Source: a virus
Length of the DNA: 37,474 bases
Reading direction: 5' to 3' (one strand)
Virus record (IMG/VR): IMGVR_UViG_3300042567_002954
Coordinates: 1-37,474 of that record
The stretch's first letter is position 1, and every line of letters begins with the position of its first letter. The notes under the pieces are model-generated. The model ran no database searches and was not told the DNA's origin. It worked only from the letters and a program-made list of their open reading frames with translations. Below are positions 23,190-31,942 of the stretch, one piece after another. The position numbers and the translations under genes were made by a program.

Positions 23190-24122
23190 TTACACTTTTT
23201 TTGCGTCGGAATCGGGCGTTTTTGGGAAGAAAATACGGGGTTGCCAACCGAGTTCTTTTCCTACTGCCGTAAGGGATGCAAGCGTTTCCGGCACGTCCGC
23301 TGGATGCCCTTCCTGGTAGGTCACGGCAGGTGTAAAAACAGTAAAGCTGGACCCCGAAATCTGTAAAGCGGCGGCGGTTTTCGTGGCGGCTTCCAGCATG
23401 TCCATGACGGAGTGGTTTTTGCCGGTGCCAACGTTCAGGACGGCCGAACCGGGACCGGGCCAGTGGAGCGCCAATTCGATCGCCCGGGCCACATCCTCGA
23501 CGTGGGTGAGGTCGCGGCGTTGGCTGCCGTCGCCGTTGATGACGACCGGCTGGCCCGCCTCGATCTTGCGGCGGAAGTTTTCCAGGGCAAGGTCGGGGCG
23601 CTGACCGGGACCCCAGACGGAGAAGAACCGCAGGGCGAGGAAGCGCAGGCCATGGAGCCGGGAGTAGAGTCGGCCCCATTGTTCACCGTGAAGTTTGGTC
23701 AGCGCGTATGGGCTGCACGGGTCGGGGGTGGTTGTTTCCTCGGCTGGCAACGTCGTGTCCGGTCCATAGACACTGGACGATGAGGCGAAAACGAAATGCG
23801 GGATGCCGTGGATTCGGCAATGCTCCAGAAGTCGCATGGTGCCCGTCACGTTGGTTGAATCATAGTCGAACGGGCGGTCCATCGAGGGGCGCACCCCCGC
23901 AAGAGCGGCGAGATGAACCACGGCGTCGATACCTTCGTGGGGCAGGCGGGCGGTTCTGATGTCGCCGCAAAGGTAGATGCTGCCGTCGGGAAACCGATCC
24001 TCGGGCGGGATCAGGTCGAAGCCGATGATCCTGTGGCCTGCTGCGGCGAGGTGGCGGACGACGTGGGTGCCGATGAAACCGGACGAGCCGGTGACGAGGA
24101 CGCGGAGCGGTTTGAAATCCAT
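23190..24122 (-). CDS. NAD-dependent epimerase/dehydratase (extended SDR, sugar-nucleotide type)
   Basis: This 310-residue cytoplasmic enzyme has the extended-SDR layout: dinucleotide motif TGSSGFIG at 11-18, DAVVHLAALAGV near 67-77, SSSSVYG with the catalytic Ser near 115, and Y139-x-x-x-K143 (YALTK). A substrate-binding end follows, LRFFSVWGPGQRPDLALENF and HVEDVARAIELAL. It probably converts a UDP- or GDP-linked sugar for surface polysaccharide; the exact substrate cannot be told. It follows the phage endonuclease gene by 15 bases in the same direction, so it may be transcribed from the phage operon, yet it looks like a host gene. Confidence 0.92.
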   Translation of the reverse strand: MDFKPLRVLVTGSSGFIGTHVVRHLAAAGHRIIGFDLIPPEDRFPDGSIYLCGDIRTARLPHEGIDAVVHLAALAGVRPSMDRPFDYDSTNVTGTMRLLEHCRIHGIPHFVFASSSSVYGPDTTLPAEETTTPDPCSPYALTKLHGEQWGRLYSRLHGLRFLALRFFSVWGPGQRPDLALENFRRKIEAGQPVVINGDGSQRRDLTHVEDVARAIELALHWPGPGSAVLNVGTGKNHSVMDMLEAATKTAAALQISGSSFTVFTPAVTYQEGHPADVPETLASLTAVGKELGWQPRIFFPKTPDSDAKKV

Positions 24123-24137
24123 GCCTCGCGCCGGGAG

Positions 24138-24470
24138 TCAACTCGCACGCACCAGGGAAACGAGGCGTTCGATGTGAGCCGTCGTCAGTTCGTTTGGTCC
24201 GAGGCGGACGACATGCCATCCGGCCAAGGTGGCTTCGAGGTATTTCTCCAGATCGGCGGCGAACCCCGCCCCGCGGTTGTGGCGACCGTTCACGTAGATG
24301 CCGCCTTCGATCTCAATCAGGGTTTTCGATTCCTGGTGAGCGAAGTCCGCTCGCCATTTCCGCACGGGATGAAATCGGAATTCCTTTTCCAACTCAGGTC
24401 CACCCAGCGCCCGCCACAGCATTTCAAAGCGCTTCTCCAGCCTGCTTGGCGGCTTGGTACCCCGGAACAC
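24138..24470 (-). CDS. DUF559/Vsr-like endonuclease (PD-(D/E)XK superfamily)
   Basis: The conserved part reads [14 protein letters not shown], then [20 protein letters not shown] (acidic D and E-x-E catalytic core) and [26 protein letters not shown], the usual Vsr/DUF559 order. It probably nicks or cuts DNA during phage replication or repair. The start is uncertain. The ATG at 24569 would overlap the upstream gene by 79 bases and add a basic stretch; GTG 24533 is intermediate. I chose GTG 24470, just after the upstream stop and before the conserved region. It is the last phage-type gene of the early operon. Confidence 0.72.
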   Translation of the reverse strand: MFRGTKPPSRLEKRFEMLWRALGGPELEKEFRFHPVRKWRADFAHQESKTLIEIEGGIYVNGRHNRGAGFAADLEKYLEATLAGWHVVRLGPNELTTAHIERLVSLVRAS

Positions 24471-24490
24471 TTTGCGGGCGCGGGTCGCCC

Positions 24491-24736
24491 TCAGAGGGGC
24501 AATTTCGGCTGATTTGGATCGTCGATGGAGCACTCGATTTCGTCGGTCGTGACCTTGGACACGCGGCACGTCACCTTGAGTTTGGTGGGTGAGTGCGAGC
24601 GGTCGAATGTCACTCGGAAACCGAGGCTGAACTTGCCGTCTTCGTCGGCGCTGTCCTCGGCCTCATCAAAATGAACATCGAGGAGTTCCTTCACCGCGTC
24701 GATGGCGGCCTGGCATTCGGCTGGTTTTTGGCTCAC
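24491..24736 (-). CDS. Hypothetical phage protein
   Basis: This 81-residue acidic protein starts with GTG, which overlaps the upstream stop as GTGA. It begins with a helix, [27 protein letters not shown], followed by beta strands [33 protein letters not shown]. It has no recognised domain, signal or membrane segment. The position suggests an early phage accessory protein. Confidence 0.75.
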   Translation of the reverse strand: MSQKPAECQAAIDAVKELLDVHFDEAEDSADEDGKFSLGFRVTFDRSHSPTKLKVTCRVSKVTTDEIECSIDDPNQPKLPL

Positions 24737-24930
24737 GGCAGGTTGTTTTTGGGGTTTTCGCGGAGGGCGATTTCAATGCGGTCGAGTGCGGCCATCACGG
24801 AGGCATTGTGGTGGGCTAGGGTGCGTTTGCGTTCCTCGCTGGCCTTGAGCCATTTCGAGATCGTGCCGGCCGCGCCGAAGGTGATGGCGATGAAGCCGAC
24901 GAAGGTGAGGATGTCAGTGAGTAGGTTCAT
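24733..24930 (-). CDS. Small one-TM membrane protein (second of a pair)
   Basis: This 65-residue protein has one N-terminal membrane segment (LLTDILTFVGFIAITFGAAGTI) followed by a charged amphipathic helix (KWLKASEERKRTLAHHNASVMAALDRIEIAL). I start at the ATG at 24930, which overlaps the upstream small gene's stop as ATGA. Two adjacent one-TM phage proteins can be holin-type, but nothing proves lysis, and the endolysin lies in the other phage block. A membrane anchor for a replication complex is also possible. Confidence 0.75.
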   Translation of the reverse strand: MNLLTDILTFVGFIAITFGAAGTISKWLKASEERKRTLAHHNASVMAALDRIEIALRENPKNNLP

Positions 24931-25091
24931 GGCTTGAGGTTGTTGAGGCGTTCTTCGGGTTTGGTGAGCGACTTGGTCACTGATTCGCGGAACTCTTTGA
25001 AGAACCACACGGCTTCGATGGCTTTGATGACTGCGATTCCGATTGCGATGACGCATGACACGAATCCGATTGATAGTAGGAATGCTTCCAT
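24927..25091 (-). CDS. Small one-TM membrane protein (first of a pair)
   Basis: This 54-residue protein has a membrane segment (FLLSIGFVSCVIAIGIAVIKAI) followed by a charged tail, EAVWFFKEFRESVTKSLTKPEERLNNLKP. It begins 15 bases after the stop of the preceding gene and overlaps the next small membrane protein gene by ATGA. The layout mirrors its neighbour (TM first, amphipathic charged helix second), so the two may act together. Function unknown; holin/antiholin is one guess. Confidence 0.7.
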   Translation of the reverse strand: MEAFLLSIGFVSCVIAIGIAVIKAIEAVWFFKEFRESVTKSLTKPEERLNNLKP

Positions 25092-25106
25092 GATTTTGGT
25101 ATTTGG

Positions 25107-25748
25107 TTAGAGTTGGTTGTAGATGGTGACGATCGGTTCGAGGTCTCGTTTGAGAGCCTCCCGCTGTTCGTCGGTGGCGGTGTCCAGAAATCGGTTTGCC
25201 TTCATGCGCTTCCACCAGACGGAGAGGCGGTTCACGAATGGGATGTGGTTGTCGATGCCCTTGTCGGAGTCGTCGGGTTCGAGATCCTTGTCGGTGGCGA
25301 TGCGGCCAAGGTTGAGCGACTTGCGCAGGCGGCGGGTGGACATCCGGCGTCCGGCATCCTCTTCGGCGACGCAGGCTTCGATCCAATCCTGCATGTCACC
25401 GTCGGGCAGCTTGGCCATCAGGCGGTGGTGTTCCCACGACAGACGTTCGGTGCGCAGCGAATACGGGACGTTGCGTGAAACGTAGGCGTAGTTTTGGAGG
25501 GTGGAGAGGTCGAGACCGGTGGCTTTGAGCGCGAGCTGATAGGACGGATGATCGACCTTGCGGTCTGGGTGGGCGAAGAGGTCTTGGCCATAGACGAGCC
25601 AATCGCCGACGATAAAGGCAATCGAGCTGGCGGCTTCGCCGATACTAGTGGCTAATTCCTGCCATTCTTCGGTGCTGAGATTACCTGAGATTTGCAGTCC
25701 GATGCGGCTGACGGTGACTTTCGGGTTAGGGAGCCTAAGGGTGTTCAT
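25107..25748 (-). CDS. Phage/plasmid protein with LmbU-like putative DNA-binding region
   Basis: This 213-residue protein contains a segment typical of a family on phages and actinobacterial plasmids: LSTEEWQELATSIGEAASSIAFIVGDWLVYGQDLF..., then TLQNYAYVSRNVPYSLRTERLSWEHHRLMAKLPD and RMSTRRLRKSL. The W-x-x-GDWL-x-YG and LSWxHH boxes are characteristic. Members are probably DNA-binding regulators, but this is weakly established. It overlaps the upstream HTH gene by 14 bases. No transmembrane or signal sequence. Confidence 0.77.
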   Translation of the reverse strand: MNTLRLPNPKVTVSRIGLQISGNLSTEEWQELATSIGEAASSIAFIVGDWLVYGQDLFAHPDRKVDHPSYQLALKATGLDLSTLQNYAYVSRNVPYSLRTERLSWEHHRLMAKLPDGDMQDWIEACVAEEDAGRRMSTRRLRKSLNLGRIATDKDLEPDDSDKGIDNHIPFVNRLSVWWKRMKANRFLDTATDEQREALKRDLEPIVTIYNQL

Positions 25749-26286
25749 GGGATTGAGTGGATCGGATGCGGGCGGCGCGATACCGCTTGCGGGCTGTCAA
25801 CGAGCGCATGGCGCGGGAGGGTTTGAGGTCGAGAAGTTCGGTTAGTTCGACACAGCGTTTGCTGACCGCCGCTCGGGTGATGCCGTGGCGTTCGGCGATT
25901 TCAGTCATCGAGGAGCCGGTGTAAGAGAGTCCGCTGACCAGGGCGATGCACTCGGCGGTGAGGCGGGCGTTGTCGTGGCAGAGGATTTCACCCAGCACTC
26001 GCCGCAGGGACGCCCACACGGATTCGGTGTCGCATGTCTCGTCATCGGATTCCGGCTCAGGCTCGGGTAACACGGCGGGATCATCCCCTTCGCGCATGAG
26101 CGGACTGTCGGCGGCATCTCCCATGGCGGAGCCGTTGCCGTGGTGGGCGAGGCATGGCGCGGCAAGACCTTGGGCTTCAAGTTTGCGGCGTTCGTCCGCA
26201 GGCAGCGACTCAATCCACGCCCGGTATTCGCGCTGATACTCAGCATCGCGGGCTGACTGTTTTTTCGAGTAATCGTCGGAGTTCAT
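25735..26286 (-). CDS. HTH-containing phage regulator-like protein
   Basis: This 183-residue protein has an acidic middle (EPEPESDDETCDTES) and a C-terminal helix-turn-helix of sigma-region-4 type, MTEIAERHGITRAAVSKRCVELTELL, followed by basic residues. The ATG at 26286 overlaps the polymerase gene stop as ATGA; upstream in-frame codons are Arg/His-rich and probably not translated. It may regulate phage transcription or act at the origin. It lies directly downstream of the replication fusion gene. Confidence 0.78.
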   Translation of the reverse strand: MNSDDYSKKQSARDAEYQREYRAWIESLPADERRKLEAQGLAAPCLAHHGNGSAMGDAADSPLMREGDDPAVLPEPEPESDDETCDTESVWASLRRVLGEILCHDNARLTAECIALVSGLSYTGSSMTEIAERHGITRAAVSKRCVELTELLDLKPSRAMRSLTARKRYRAARIRSTQSHEHP

Positions 26287-29200
26287 TTCTCGGCCCAGGT
26301 GGTGCAGATGTTGGCTTCGACTTCGACCGGCACCTCGGGGAAGAGGGCGGACATGGCTTCGACCATCGCGGTCGTAATGATTTCCCGGCACTCGTCGGCG
26401 GATTCCTCGCGGCACTCGACGACGACTTCATCGTGGACCGTGGAAACGATGCGGGCAGTTTTCGGAAGGCGTTCGTGGATCAGGATGAGGGCGTGTTTCA
26501 TGCCGTCGGCGGTGCCGCCCTGGACTGGAGTGTTCACGAGCGCGGTGAAGCGTTCCCACTCGCTGGCTTTTTCAGGGACGAGTCGGCGACGGCCGGTGCG
26601 GGTGCGAACTTCGGTGACGCCCGACTCTGCCTGGTTGTGGCTGGTGCCGTGCCATTGGCGGAGCCGTGAGTAGGTGCGGAAGAATGCCTGGCGGATGTCG
26701 GTTGCCTGATCTTCGTCGAGGGTGACGCCATAGGAACTGGCGGCGTATTTCACCAGACCAGGGGCGGACTGGCCGTAGAGCAGGCCGAAGTTCACCGCCT
26801 TCGCCAACTGCCGGTCGGACTTCGTCACCTGATCCTCGGATTTGCCGAGCACGGTGGCGGCGGTGAGTTTGTGGAGGTCCGCGCCCGACTTGTAGGCGTC
26901 GATCATCTTGGTTTCGCCCGCGATGGCTGCCGCCGCACGCAATTCGATCTGCGAGTAGTCGGCGACGATGAGGCGTTTGCCATTCGGCGCGGTGAAGGCT
27001 TCCCGCATCTCACCCCGCCCGATGTTCTGGAGATTCGGTTCCTTGGATGAGAAGCGACCGGTGGCGGTGCCGAGTGGTTCGAAGCGCCCGTGGATCCGTC
27101 CGTCCTTCTGGATGTGTCCGACCAATGATTCGGCCTGTTGGGCGCGTTTGCTCGCTTCGCGATGGGCCAGCACCAGGGGAACCAGGTGGCCGTCGTCAGC
27201 CGCTTTGAGGACTTCTTCGGCGGTGGATTCCAGTTTGAGACCCTTGGCGCGGAGGGCCGCGAGAATTTGGCTCGGGCTGGCCGGGTTGAGCGATGGGTTG
27301 CCGAGTGCCGTGCGGAGATCATCCGCCGCTTTCTGGGCGAGTCGGTCAGCTTCGGCCGCGATGGATTCGAGTTTGGATTTGTCGGTGTGAATCCCGGTGG
27401 CTTCCATCCCCACCACGCACGGCAGCAGGTTACTTTCGAGCGACCACACCAGATCCAGACCGGATACCTCCAACTCGCTTTCCATGGTGCCGAGCAGGTC
27501 GTGGAGGTGGGCCACGTCGCGGGCGGCGTAGGCGAGCTGGTCATCAGTGAGCAGCATCGACGCCCAATCGGAACGGCTGTGGTCGGCGGCAGGAGCAATG
27601 CCGAGGTATCGTTCCAGGCATTTATCGAGGTCGTTGCCGGGTTTGGTGCCGGCCACAAGCAGACGGGCGGCGGTGAGCGTGCAGTGGACGCGTTTGGCGA
27701 ACAGTCCGCACTTCACCCGCAGCCAGAGCAGATCGAACTTGGCGTTGTGGGCGATGATGCCGGTTTCCTCCAAGATCGGCTTGAGCGGTCCGAGATCGTA
27801 TCCAACGGCGCGGAGGTCGATGGTCCAGATTGGGCCACCGTGGCGGCAGACGGTGAGCAGGCGGATGTCACCCTTCCACGGGTCGAGGCCATCGCCTTTG
27901 CGCTCACCGTAGGTTTCGATGTCCAGAGCGATGCGGGATGCTCCGGTCAGGTCGAGGGCAACGCGGTCGAGGTCGGCGCGGAGGGAGCAGAAAACCTGTT
28001 TGTGGGACGTGGGGACATTGAGGGAGTTTTCCCTATCTCCCGTATAGAGACCTTTTAATTCATCATGATTTTTATTTTTCTCATCGTCATTTTTTTCTCC
28101 CATATAAGGCGTATGAGAATGTCCCACAATGTCCCCACGTCCCACAGGTTTGGTGGCAGGTTGGGGCGTTGAGAGGCAAATTGGCAGATCTCCCTCGCCA
28201 TCACGGAAAAACCGATAGGTGGCATAGTTCTTCGATGTCTGCTTGAGACGGAAGGTGATGCCCCCGAGTTCACGCTTGTCGAACTTCGCGACGATCTTGC
28301 CGAAGCTGGTCAATCCTCGCCGCGCAGCGAAGTCGAGCCAGTCAAACAGCTCGTGAACACCTTCGTCCTGCTGCACGAATGCCTGGAATTCTTTCTTGAG
28401 AACCTCCCGGTCGCCGAAGTGATCGAAGGCCAGAATGAAGAAATCCCGCATCGCCTTGGTCGCTTGGTCGCCGGACGATTGGCTGTCTTCATGCGGGCGG
28501 CACGGGTCCGGCAAACCGGCACAGTGGAGGATGCCACCGACTGTCTGCCCCCATTCCGGGAATGAAGTGAATGGCGATGGACCGGGCGGGCATCCTTGGC
28601 GCACCCACTCGGAAACCAGTGCTGAGACCGCCGAGAGCAATTCCGACCGGTGGCGGCGAACCCAACCTTTGATGTCGATGTGACGGTAGCGGTGGCCGTT
28701 GATGTCGTCGGGTGAGAAGCGCAGGCGGATGCGGCGGCAGCGGCGTTCGATGTCGGGTTCCCAGGTCGCGTTGTTGGCGGAGAATGAAAACTCGGTTTCG
28801 TTGGGGAGCGTCATGGTTTCACTCACACCAAGGCGGCGGTCCTCCCACACACCCGAGTTGTCGGTGGCGGCTTCGAGCGAGGCATAGCGGACGTGCCCCT
28901 TCATATTCGCCAAGTGGAAGAAGCGGCTGCCGGCCATGAGCGCTGAGGTGATGCGTTTGCGCATCTCGTCGTCGCATTCCTTGGAGAGTGGGGCGCAGAT
29001 GATCGAACGGCCGGTGTAGGCAATATGCGTGAGGTCGGCGCAGGTGTCCTTGCCGCAGCCCTCGCGATTGCCGTCGAAAATCCAGAGCGGGGTGCGCATC
29101 CATCCCATCAGGCCCCGACAGAACGGGGTGATGAAACGTGCCAGCGCGTGGATGCGGGATTGTTCGTCGTGCCACCAGAAACCGCCGTGCTCGGGTAGGC

Positions 29201-30692
29201 CGAAGAGATCCTGGAGTAGCCAGCGCAACGCCTCGCTGTGGCCCATCGTCTTGAGCTGCGGAGCGTGCGGATTGAGCCAGGTGCCGAAGCGTTCGTCGTA
29301 TCCTGGTTTCGGATAGACCAGCTTGCCATCGTCGGACAAGTGCGGCACCGGCACGTCGAGGACGCGGTGGATGCGCGGCAGGCATGAGCTGAAAAATCCG
29401 CTGACCAGCGTGATGCGGGCGTCCTGCTCGCTCATGCTCTTAGGGATAAAAACCTCGTCGCCAGCATCGTCTTCCCTGGTGACGCCGGTTTCGACGGTGC
29501 GCTCGATGGCGGTGACCAGTTCCGCGGCCTTGATGGTCGAGAGCATGTGGCCGGGAATCGACCCCGCCTTGTCGGCGGCTGGAACGGTGGTGATTTCCAC
29601 CACGTTGTTTGAGAAGCGGAAGAGATCGAGAGCCGGGGCGAGGTATTGGCCTAGTTCCTTGCCGAACTCACCTTGGGCGCGACCCAGCGCTGGGAGAATG
29701 ATGCGCGGCCTGCCCGAGGCGTTGGTGTTGCCCGGAGCCCAGACCCGGAGATTCGAGCAACGGGCGGCGATGATTCCTGGTTTCTGCGCCTCCGCCCATT
29801 CGACCAGATCCCGGATGCCGCGTGATTCGCAATGCGAGTGCAGGCACTTGAATCCCGGCATGGTTTCCGGCTGGTTGAAAATGATCGTGTCCGATCCTGG
29901 AGCGTCTGCCACGCCTCCGGTGTGATCCGCTTCCCACGGGCAACGCACCGACCACTTGTTGTGATCAGGGTCGAGGCAGGCACCCAAACGGCCAAGGTCT
30001 TCCATCACCCCGGCGAGATCGAGCGTGCGGAGGTCTTCGTTCCACCGCGCCCACCATGGTTTTTCCTTCGACGGACGACCGCGCTTCTTGGCTTCCGGTG
30101 CCGAGAATCCAAACCAGTGACAGAGGTTGGTCCAACTCACTTCCGGGATGTCGCCGGTCACTTCCCAGGAATACGTGTGGCCGCTTTTGTGGACCGATGG
30201 AGAGAGAACGAGATTGAGGCCATCCAGATAGAGTTCGGCGGTGACAGCATCATTGATCTGGCAGGTTGGTGCCTTCTTCGCCTTCATCACCTCCTCGGGG
30301 ATGTCGCGGCAGATGAATGCCAAGTGTGCCCCGCCGCCGGTGCGTTCACGGGGAACGGCTGATAGATCCGGTTGAGTGGCGAGCCATGCCATCACCGAGG
30401 CACCGGCATCCGGCTTGCTGTCGAGATCGACATGGACGAACGGCGCACGCACGACGCAGCCGATGTTGTGGGTGGATCCGTTGGCGAAATACTTGGTCAG
30501 GAAATCAGGACTGATCTCCGAGGCCGTGTGGTTGCGCCAGCCTTTGAGAATCGGTTTCTTGCCGCGCTCATGGTGGTCGCCACGGTCGGGCGGCAGCAGG
30601 GGATGGATCGCCCAGCCAAGAGTGCCGGCATAGAATTGCGCGGCGGCGAGTCGGTCGAGGGAGTTGATGTCGGGTGAAATTGAGGGCTTCAT
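26283..30692 (-). CDS. Primase-helicase-exonuclease-family A DNA polymerase fusion
   Basis: One frame of 1469 codons joins several replication functions. Residues 20-200 are an archaeo-eukaryotic-type primase-polymerase: metal residues VHVDLD at 87-92, GGGAHLAF at 119-126, and YLDGLN near 155. A zinc-binding region follows (C251...H257, then C283-x-x-H-x-H-x-x-E). Residues about 480-660 form a helicase-like ATPase with GNREGCGKDT at 541-550 and FSFSANNATWEPDIERRCRRIRL. An Asn/Lys/Asp-rich linker (860-895) leads to a 3'-5' exonuclease (DIE at 924-926, HNAKFDLL with D987, YAARDVAHLHD with D1059) and a family A polymerase: motif A DYSQIELR (D1245), motif B around RQLAKAVNFGLLYG (1294-1307), motif C VHDEV (1420-1423). 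It overlaps both neighbours by ATGA. Confidence 0.93.
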   Translation of the reverse strand: MKPSISPDINSLDRLAAAQFYAGTLGWAIHPLLPPDRGDHHERGKKPILKGWRNHTASEISPDFLTKYFANGSTHNIGCVVRAPFVHVDLDSKPDAGASVMAWLATQPDLSAVPRERTGGGAHLAFICRDIPEEVMKAKKAPTCQINDAVTAELYLDGLNLVLSPSVHKSGHTYSWEVTGDIPEVSWTNLCHWFGFSAPEAKKRGRPSKEKPWWARWNEDLRTLDLAGVMEDLGRLGACLDPDHNKWSVRCPWEADHTGGVADAPGSDTIIFNQPETMPGFKCLHSHCESRGIRDLVEWAEAQKPGIIAARCSNLRVWAPGNTNASGRPRIILPALGRAQGEFGKELGQYLAPALDLFRFSNNVVEITTVPAADKAGSIPGHMLSTIKAAELVTAIERTVETGVTREDDAGDEVFIPKSMSEQDARITLVSGFFSSCLPRIHRVLDVPVPHLSDDGKLVYPKPGYDERFGTWLNPHAPQLKTMGHSEALRWLLQDLFGLPEHGGFWWHDEQSRIHALARFITPFCRGLMGWMRTPLWIFDGNREGCGKDTCADLTHIAYTGRSIICAPLSKECDDEMRKRITSALMAGSRFFHLANMKGHVRYASLEAATDNSGVWEDRRLGVSETMTLPNETEFSFSANNATWEPDIERRCRRIRLRFSPDDINGHRYRHIDIKGWVRRHRSELLSAVSALVSEWVRQGCPPGPSPFTSFPEWGQTVGGILHCAGLPDPCRPHEDSQSSGDQATKAMRDFFILAFDHFGDREVLKKEFQAFVQQDEGVHELFDWLDFAARRGLTSFGKIVAKFDKRELGGITFRLKQTSKNYATYRFFRDGEGDLPICLSTPQPATKPVGRGDIVGHSHTPYMGEKNDDEKNKNHDELKGLYTGDRENSLNVPTSHKQVFCSLRADLDRVALDLTGASRIALDIETYGERKGDGLDPWKGDIRLLTVCRHGGPIWTIDLRAVGYDLGPLKPILEETGIIAHNAKFDLLWLRVKCGLFAKRVHCTLTAARLLVAGTKPGNDLDKCLERYLGIAPAADHSRSDWASMLLTDDQLAYAARDVAHLHDLLGTMESELEVSGLDLVWSLESNLLPCVVGMEATGIHTDKSKLESIAAEADRLAQKAADDLRTALGNPSLNPASPSQILAALRAKGLKLESTAEEVLKAADDGHLVPLVLAHREASKRAQQAESLVGHIQKDGRIHGRFEPLGTATGRFSSKEPNLQNIGRGEMREAFTAPNGKRLIVADYSQIELRAAAAIAGETKMIDAYKSGADLHKLTAATVLGKSEDQVTKSDRQLAKAVNFGLLYGQSAPGLVKYAASSYGVTLDEDQATDIRQAFFRTYSRLRQWHGTSHNQAESGVTEVRTRTGRRRLVPEKASEWERFTALVNTPVQGGTADGMKHALILIHERLPKTARIVSTVHDEVVVECREESADECREIITTAMVEAMSALFPEVPVEVEANICTTWAEK
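28089..28095 (-). promoter_or_regulatory. Possible dnaX-like -1 frameshift site at the primase-helicase/polymerase junction
   Basis: On the coding strand the frame reads GAA AAA AAT GAC, so A-AAA-AAT is a canonical X-XXY-YYZ slippery heptamer within an A7 run. After a -1 slip the next codon is TGA at once, giving a product of 868 residues that holds the primase and helicase parts but no polymerase. This parallels E. coli dnaX. A +1 shift would stop at 28055. Whether slippage happens is untested, and no downstream hairpin was confirmed. Confidence 0.4.
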
Positions 30693-31942
30693 CGGTGTGA
30701 GTGGGGAAAGTGGAAATCGAGTGCTCGCTGGGAGACAAAGACACCACGCGGCCAGTCTTTGAGGTGGAGTCCGGCGAGTGTGCGGACACGGGAGAGGGCG
30801 ACGTATGCCTGGCCGGGTTCTCTGGCGGCACGGATGTCAATGAAGGCTGAATCGAGCGTGAGACCTTGGGCTTTGTGGATGGTCAGGGCGTTTGCCAACC
30901 GCAGCGGTAGTTGCTCGAACCAGGCGGTGCCCGGGTCGTTGGAGTCGTAGCGCCAGCGGTAAGGGGACACCTCAAGTTCGCGGCCTTCGGTGCAGACGAC
31001 GACGGAGGTGATACCGATGGAAACCACCTCGCCGGTCTGGCCGTTGACGAAACCGTCGTCGGGGCGATTGACGGTGAACATCACCTTGGCACCCGGCTTG
31101 AGCCGCAGGACTTTGGGTGTGAGCAGGTTCTTTTCGAGGAAGTCGATCTGGTGCTGTGGCCCCCAGGTTTCCGCCTCGCGGACGGATTCAGGGCCGGGGA
31201 GTTCGCCGAGGCAGAAGTCGTTCCAGCGATCCACCATCAAGTTGTGTGTGAAGAGCCGCGTGATGTCCCTCGCGGGGAAGGTGGTGATGCGCGGACGCAG
31301 CAGCCGTTCGGTTTCGCCGTCGATTTCACCGCGACGGAATTTTGCCAACGCTGCCACGAAATCCGGTTCGTCCTGCCGCATGATTCGCCGCAATTCGACG
31401 GTCTGGAATTTCGCCGCCGACCACGCCGCTGAATCGAAGGCCCAGTCATAGGAATGCGTCGGGTTGATTCTAACGGGCGGCAGTTGCAGGAAGTCGCCGG
31501 TGCCAATCACCTGGATGCCGCCAAAGGGTCGTTTGTCCTCCCGGATTTTTTGGCAGTGGAAATTGAGGTAGTCGAACGCGCTGCCTGAGAGCATCGAGAT
31601 TTCATCAATCACGAGCCGCTTGCAGCGACGCACCCGGTTGAAGGCCGCCCGAACACTCGGTTTCTGATCGCAGGCCAGTTGAGCAAAGAACCGCTCGAAT
31701 TCCTGCCCCTTGACCGGTCCGAGCAACATTCCGCTCCATCGGTGGACGGTCATGCCGCCGACGTTGAGGGCCGCCACTCCGGTCGATGCCACGACCTGCG
31801 TGTCCGGCTGACGCTTCAAGTAGTCCCGGACGTTGTGACTTTTCCCGGACCCTGCCGGGCCAGTGAGAAACGTGTTCTCACCAGCCGTGGCAAGGTCGAG
31901 GAACCGGTCGGCTGGACTCCGTGCAACCAGACTTCCGCTCAT
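30689..31942 (-). CDS. Pif1-family (SF1B) DNA helicase
   Basis: This 417-residue helicase shows the full set of Pif1/RecD-like motifs. They are Walker A GPAGSGKS (28-35), STGVAALNVGG (motif Ia), VIDEISML (motif II), GTGDFLQLPPV (motif III), LTIHKAQGLTLDSAFIDI (motif V) and QAYVALSRVRTLAGL (motif VI). It should unwind DNA 5'-3' with ATP during phage replication or recombination. I start at 31942, since its ATG overlaps the stop of the upstream small gene; a further extension to 32173 is Arg/Pro-rich and lacks similarity. Its stop overlaps the polymerase fusion start. Confidence 0.93.
   Translation of the reverse strand: MSGSLVARSPADRFLDLATAGENTFLTGPAGSGKSHNVRDYLKRQPDTQVVASTGVAALNVGGMTVHRWSGMLLGPVKGQEFERFFAQLACDQKPSVRAAFNRVRRCKRLVIDEISMLSGSAFDYLNFHCQKIREDKRPFGGIQVIGTGDFLQLPPVRINPTHSYDWAFDSAAWSAAKFQTVELRRIMRQDEPDFVAALAKFRRGEIDGETERLLRPRITTFPARDITRLFTHNLMVDRWNDFCLGELPGPESVREAETWGPQHQIDFLEKNLLTPKVLRLKPGAKVMFTVNRPDDGFVNGQTGEVVSIGITSVVVCTEGRELEVSPYRWRYDSNDPGTAWFEQLPLRLANALTIHKAQGLTLDSAFIDIRAAREPGQAYVALSRVRTLAGLHLKDWPRGVFVSQRALDFHFPHSHR

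Noticed and set aside
26283-30692. The polymerase fusion as two genes joined by a sequencing error
   Set aside because: The frame is continuous and each motif is intact, but the A7 run at 28090-28096 is a place where an error could occur; kept as one gene with a request to resequence.
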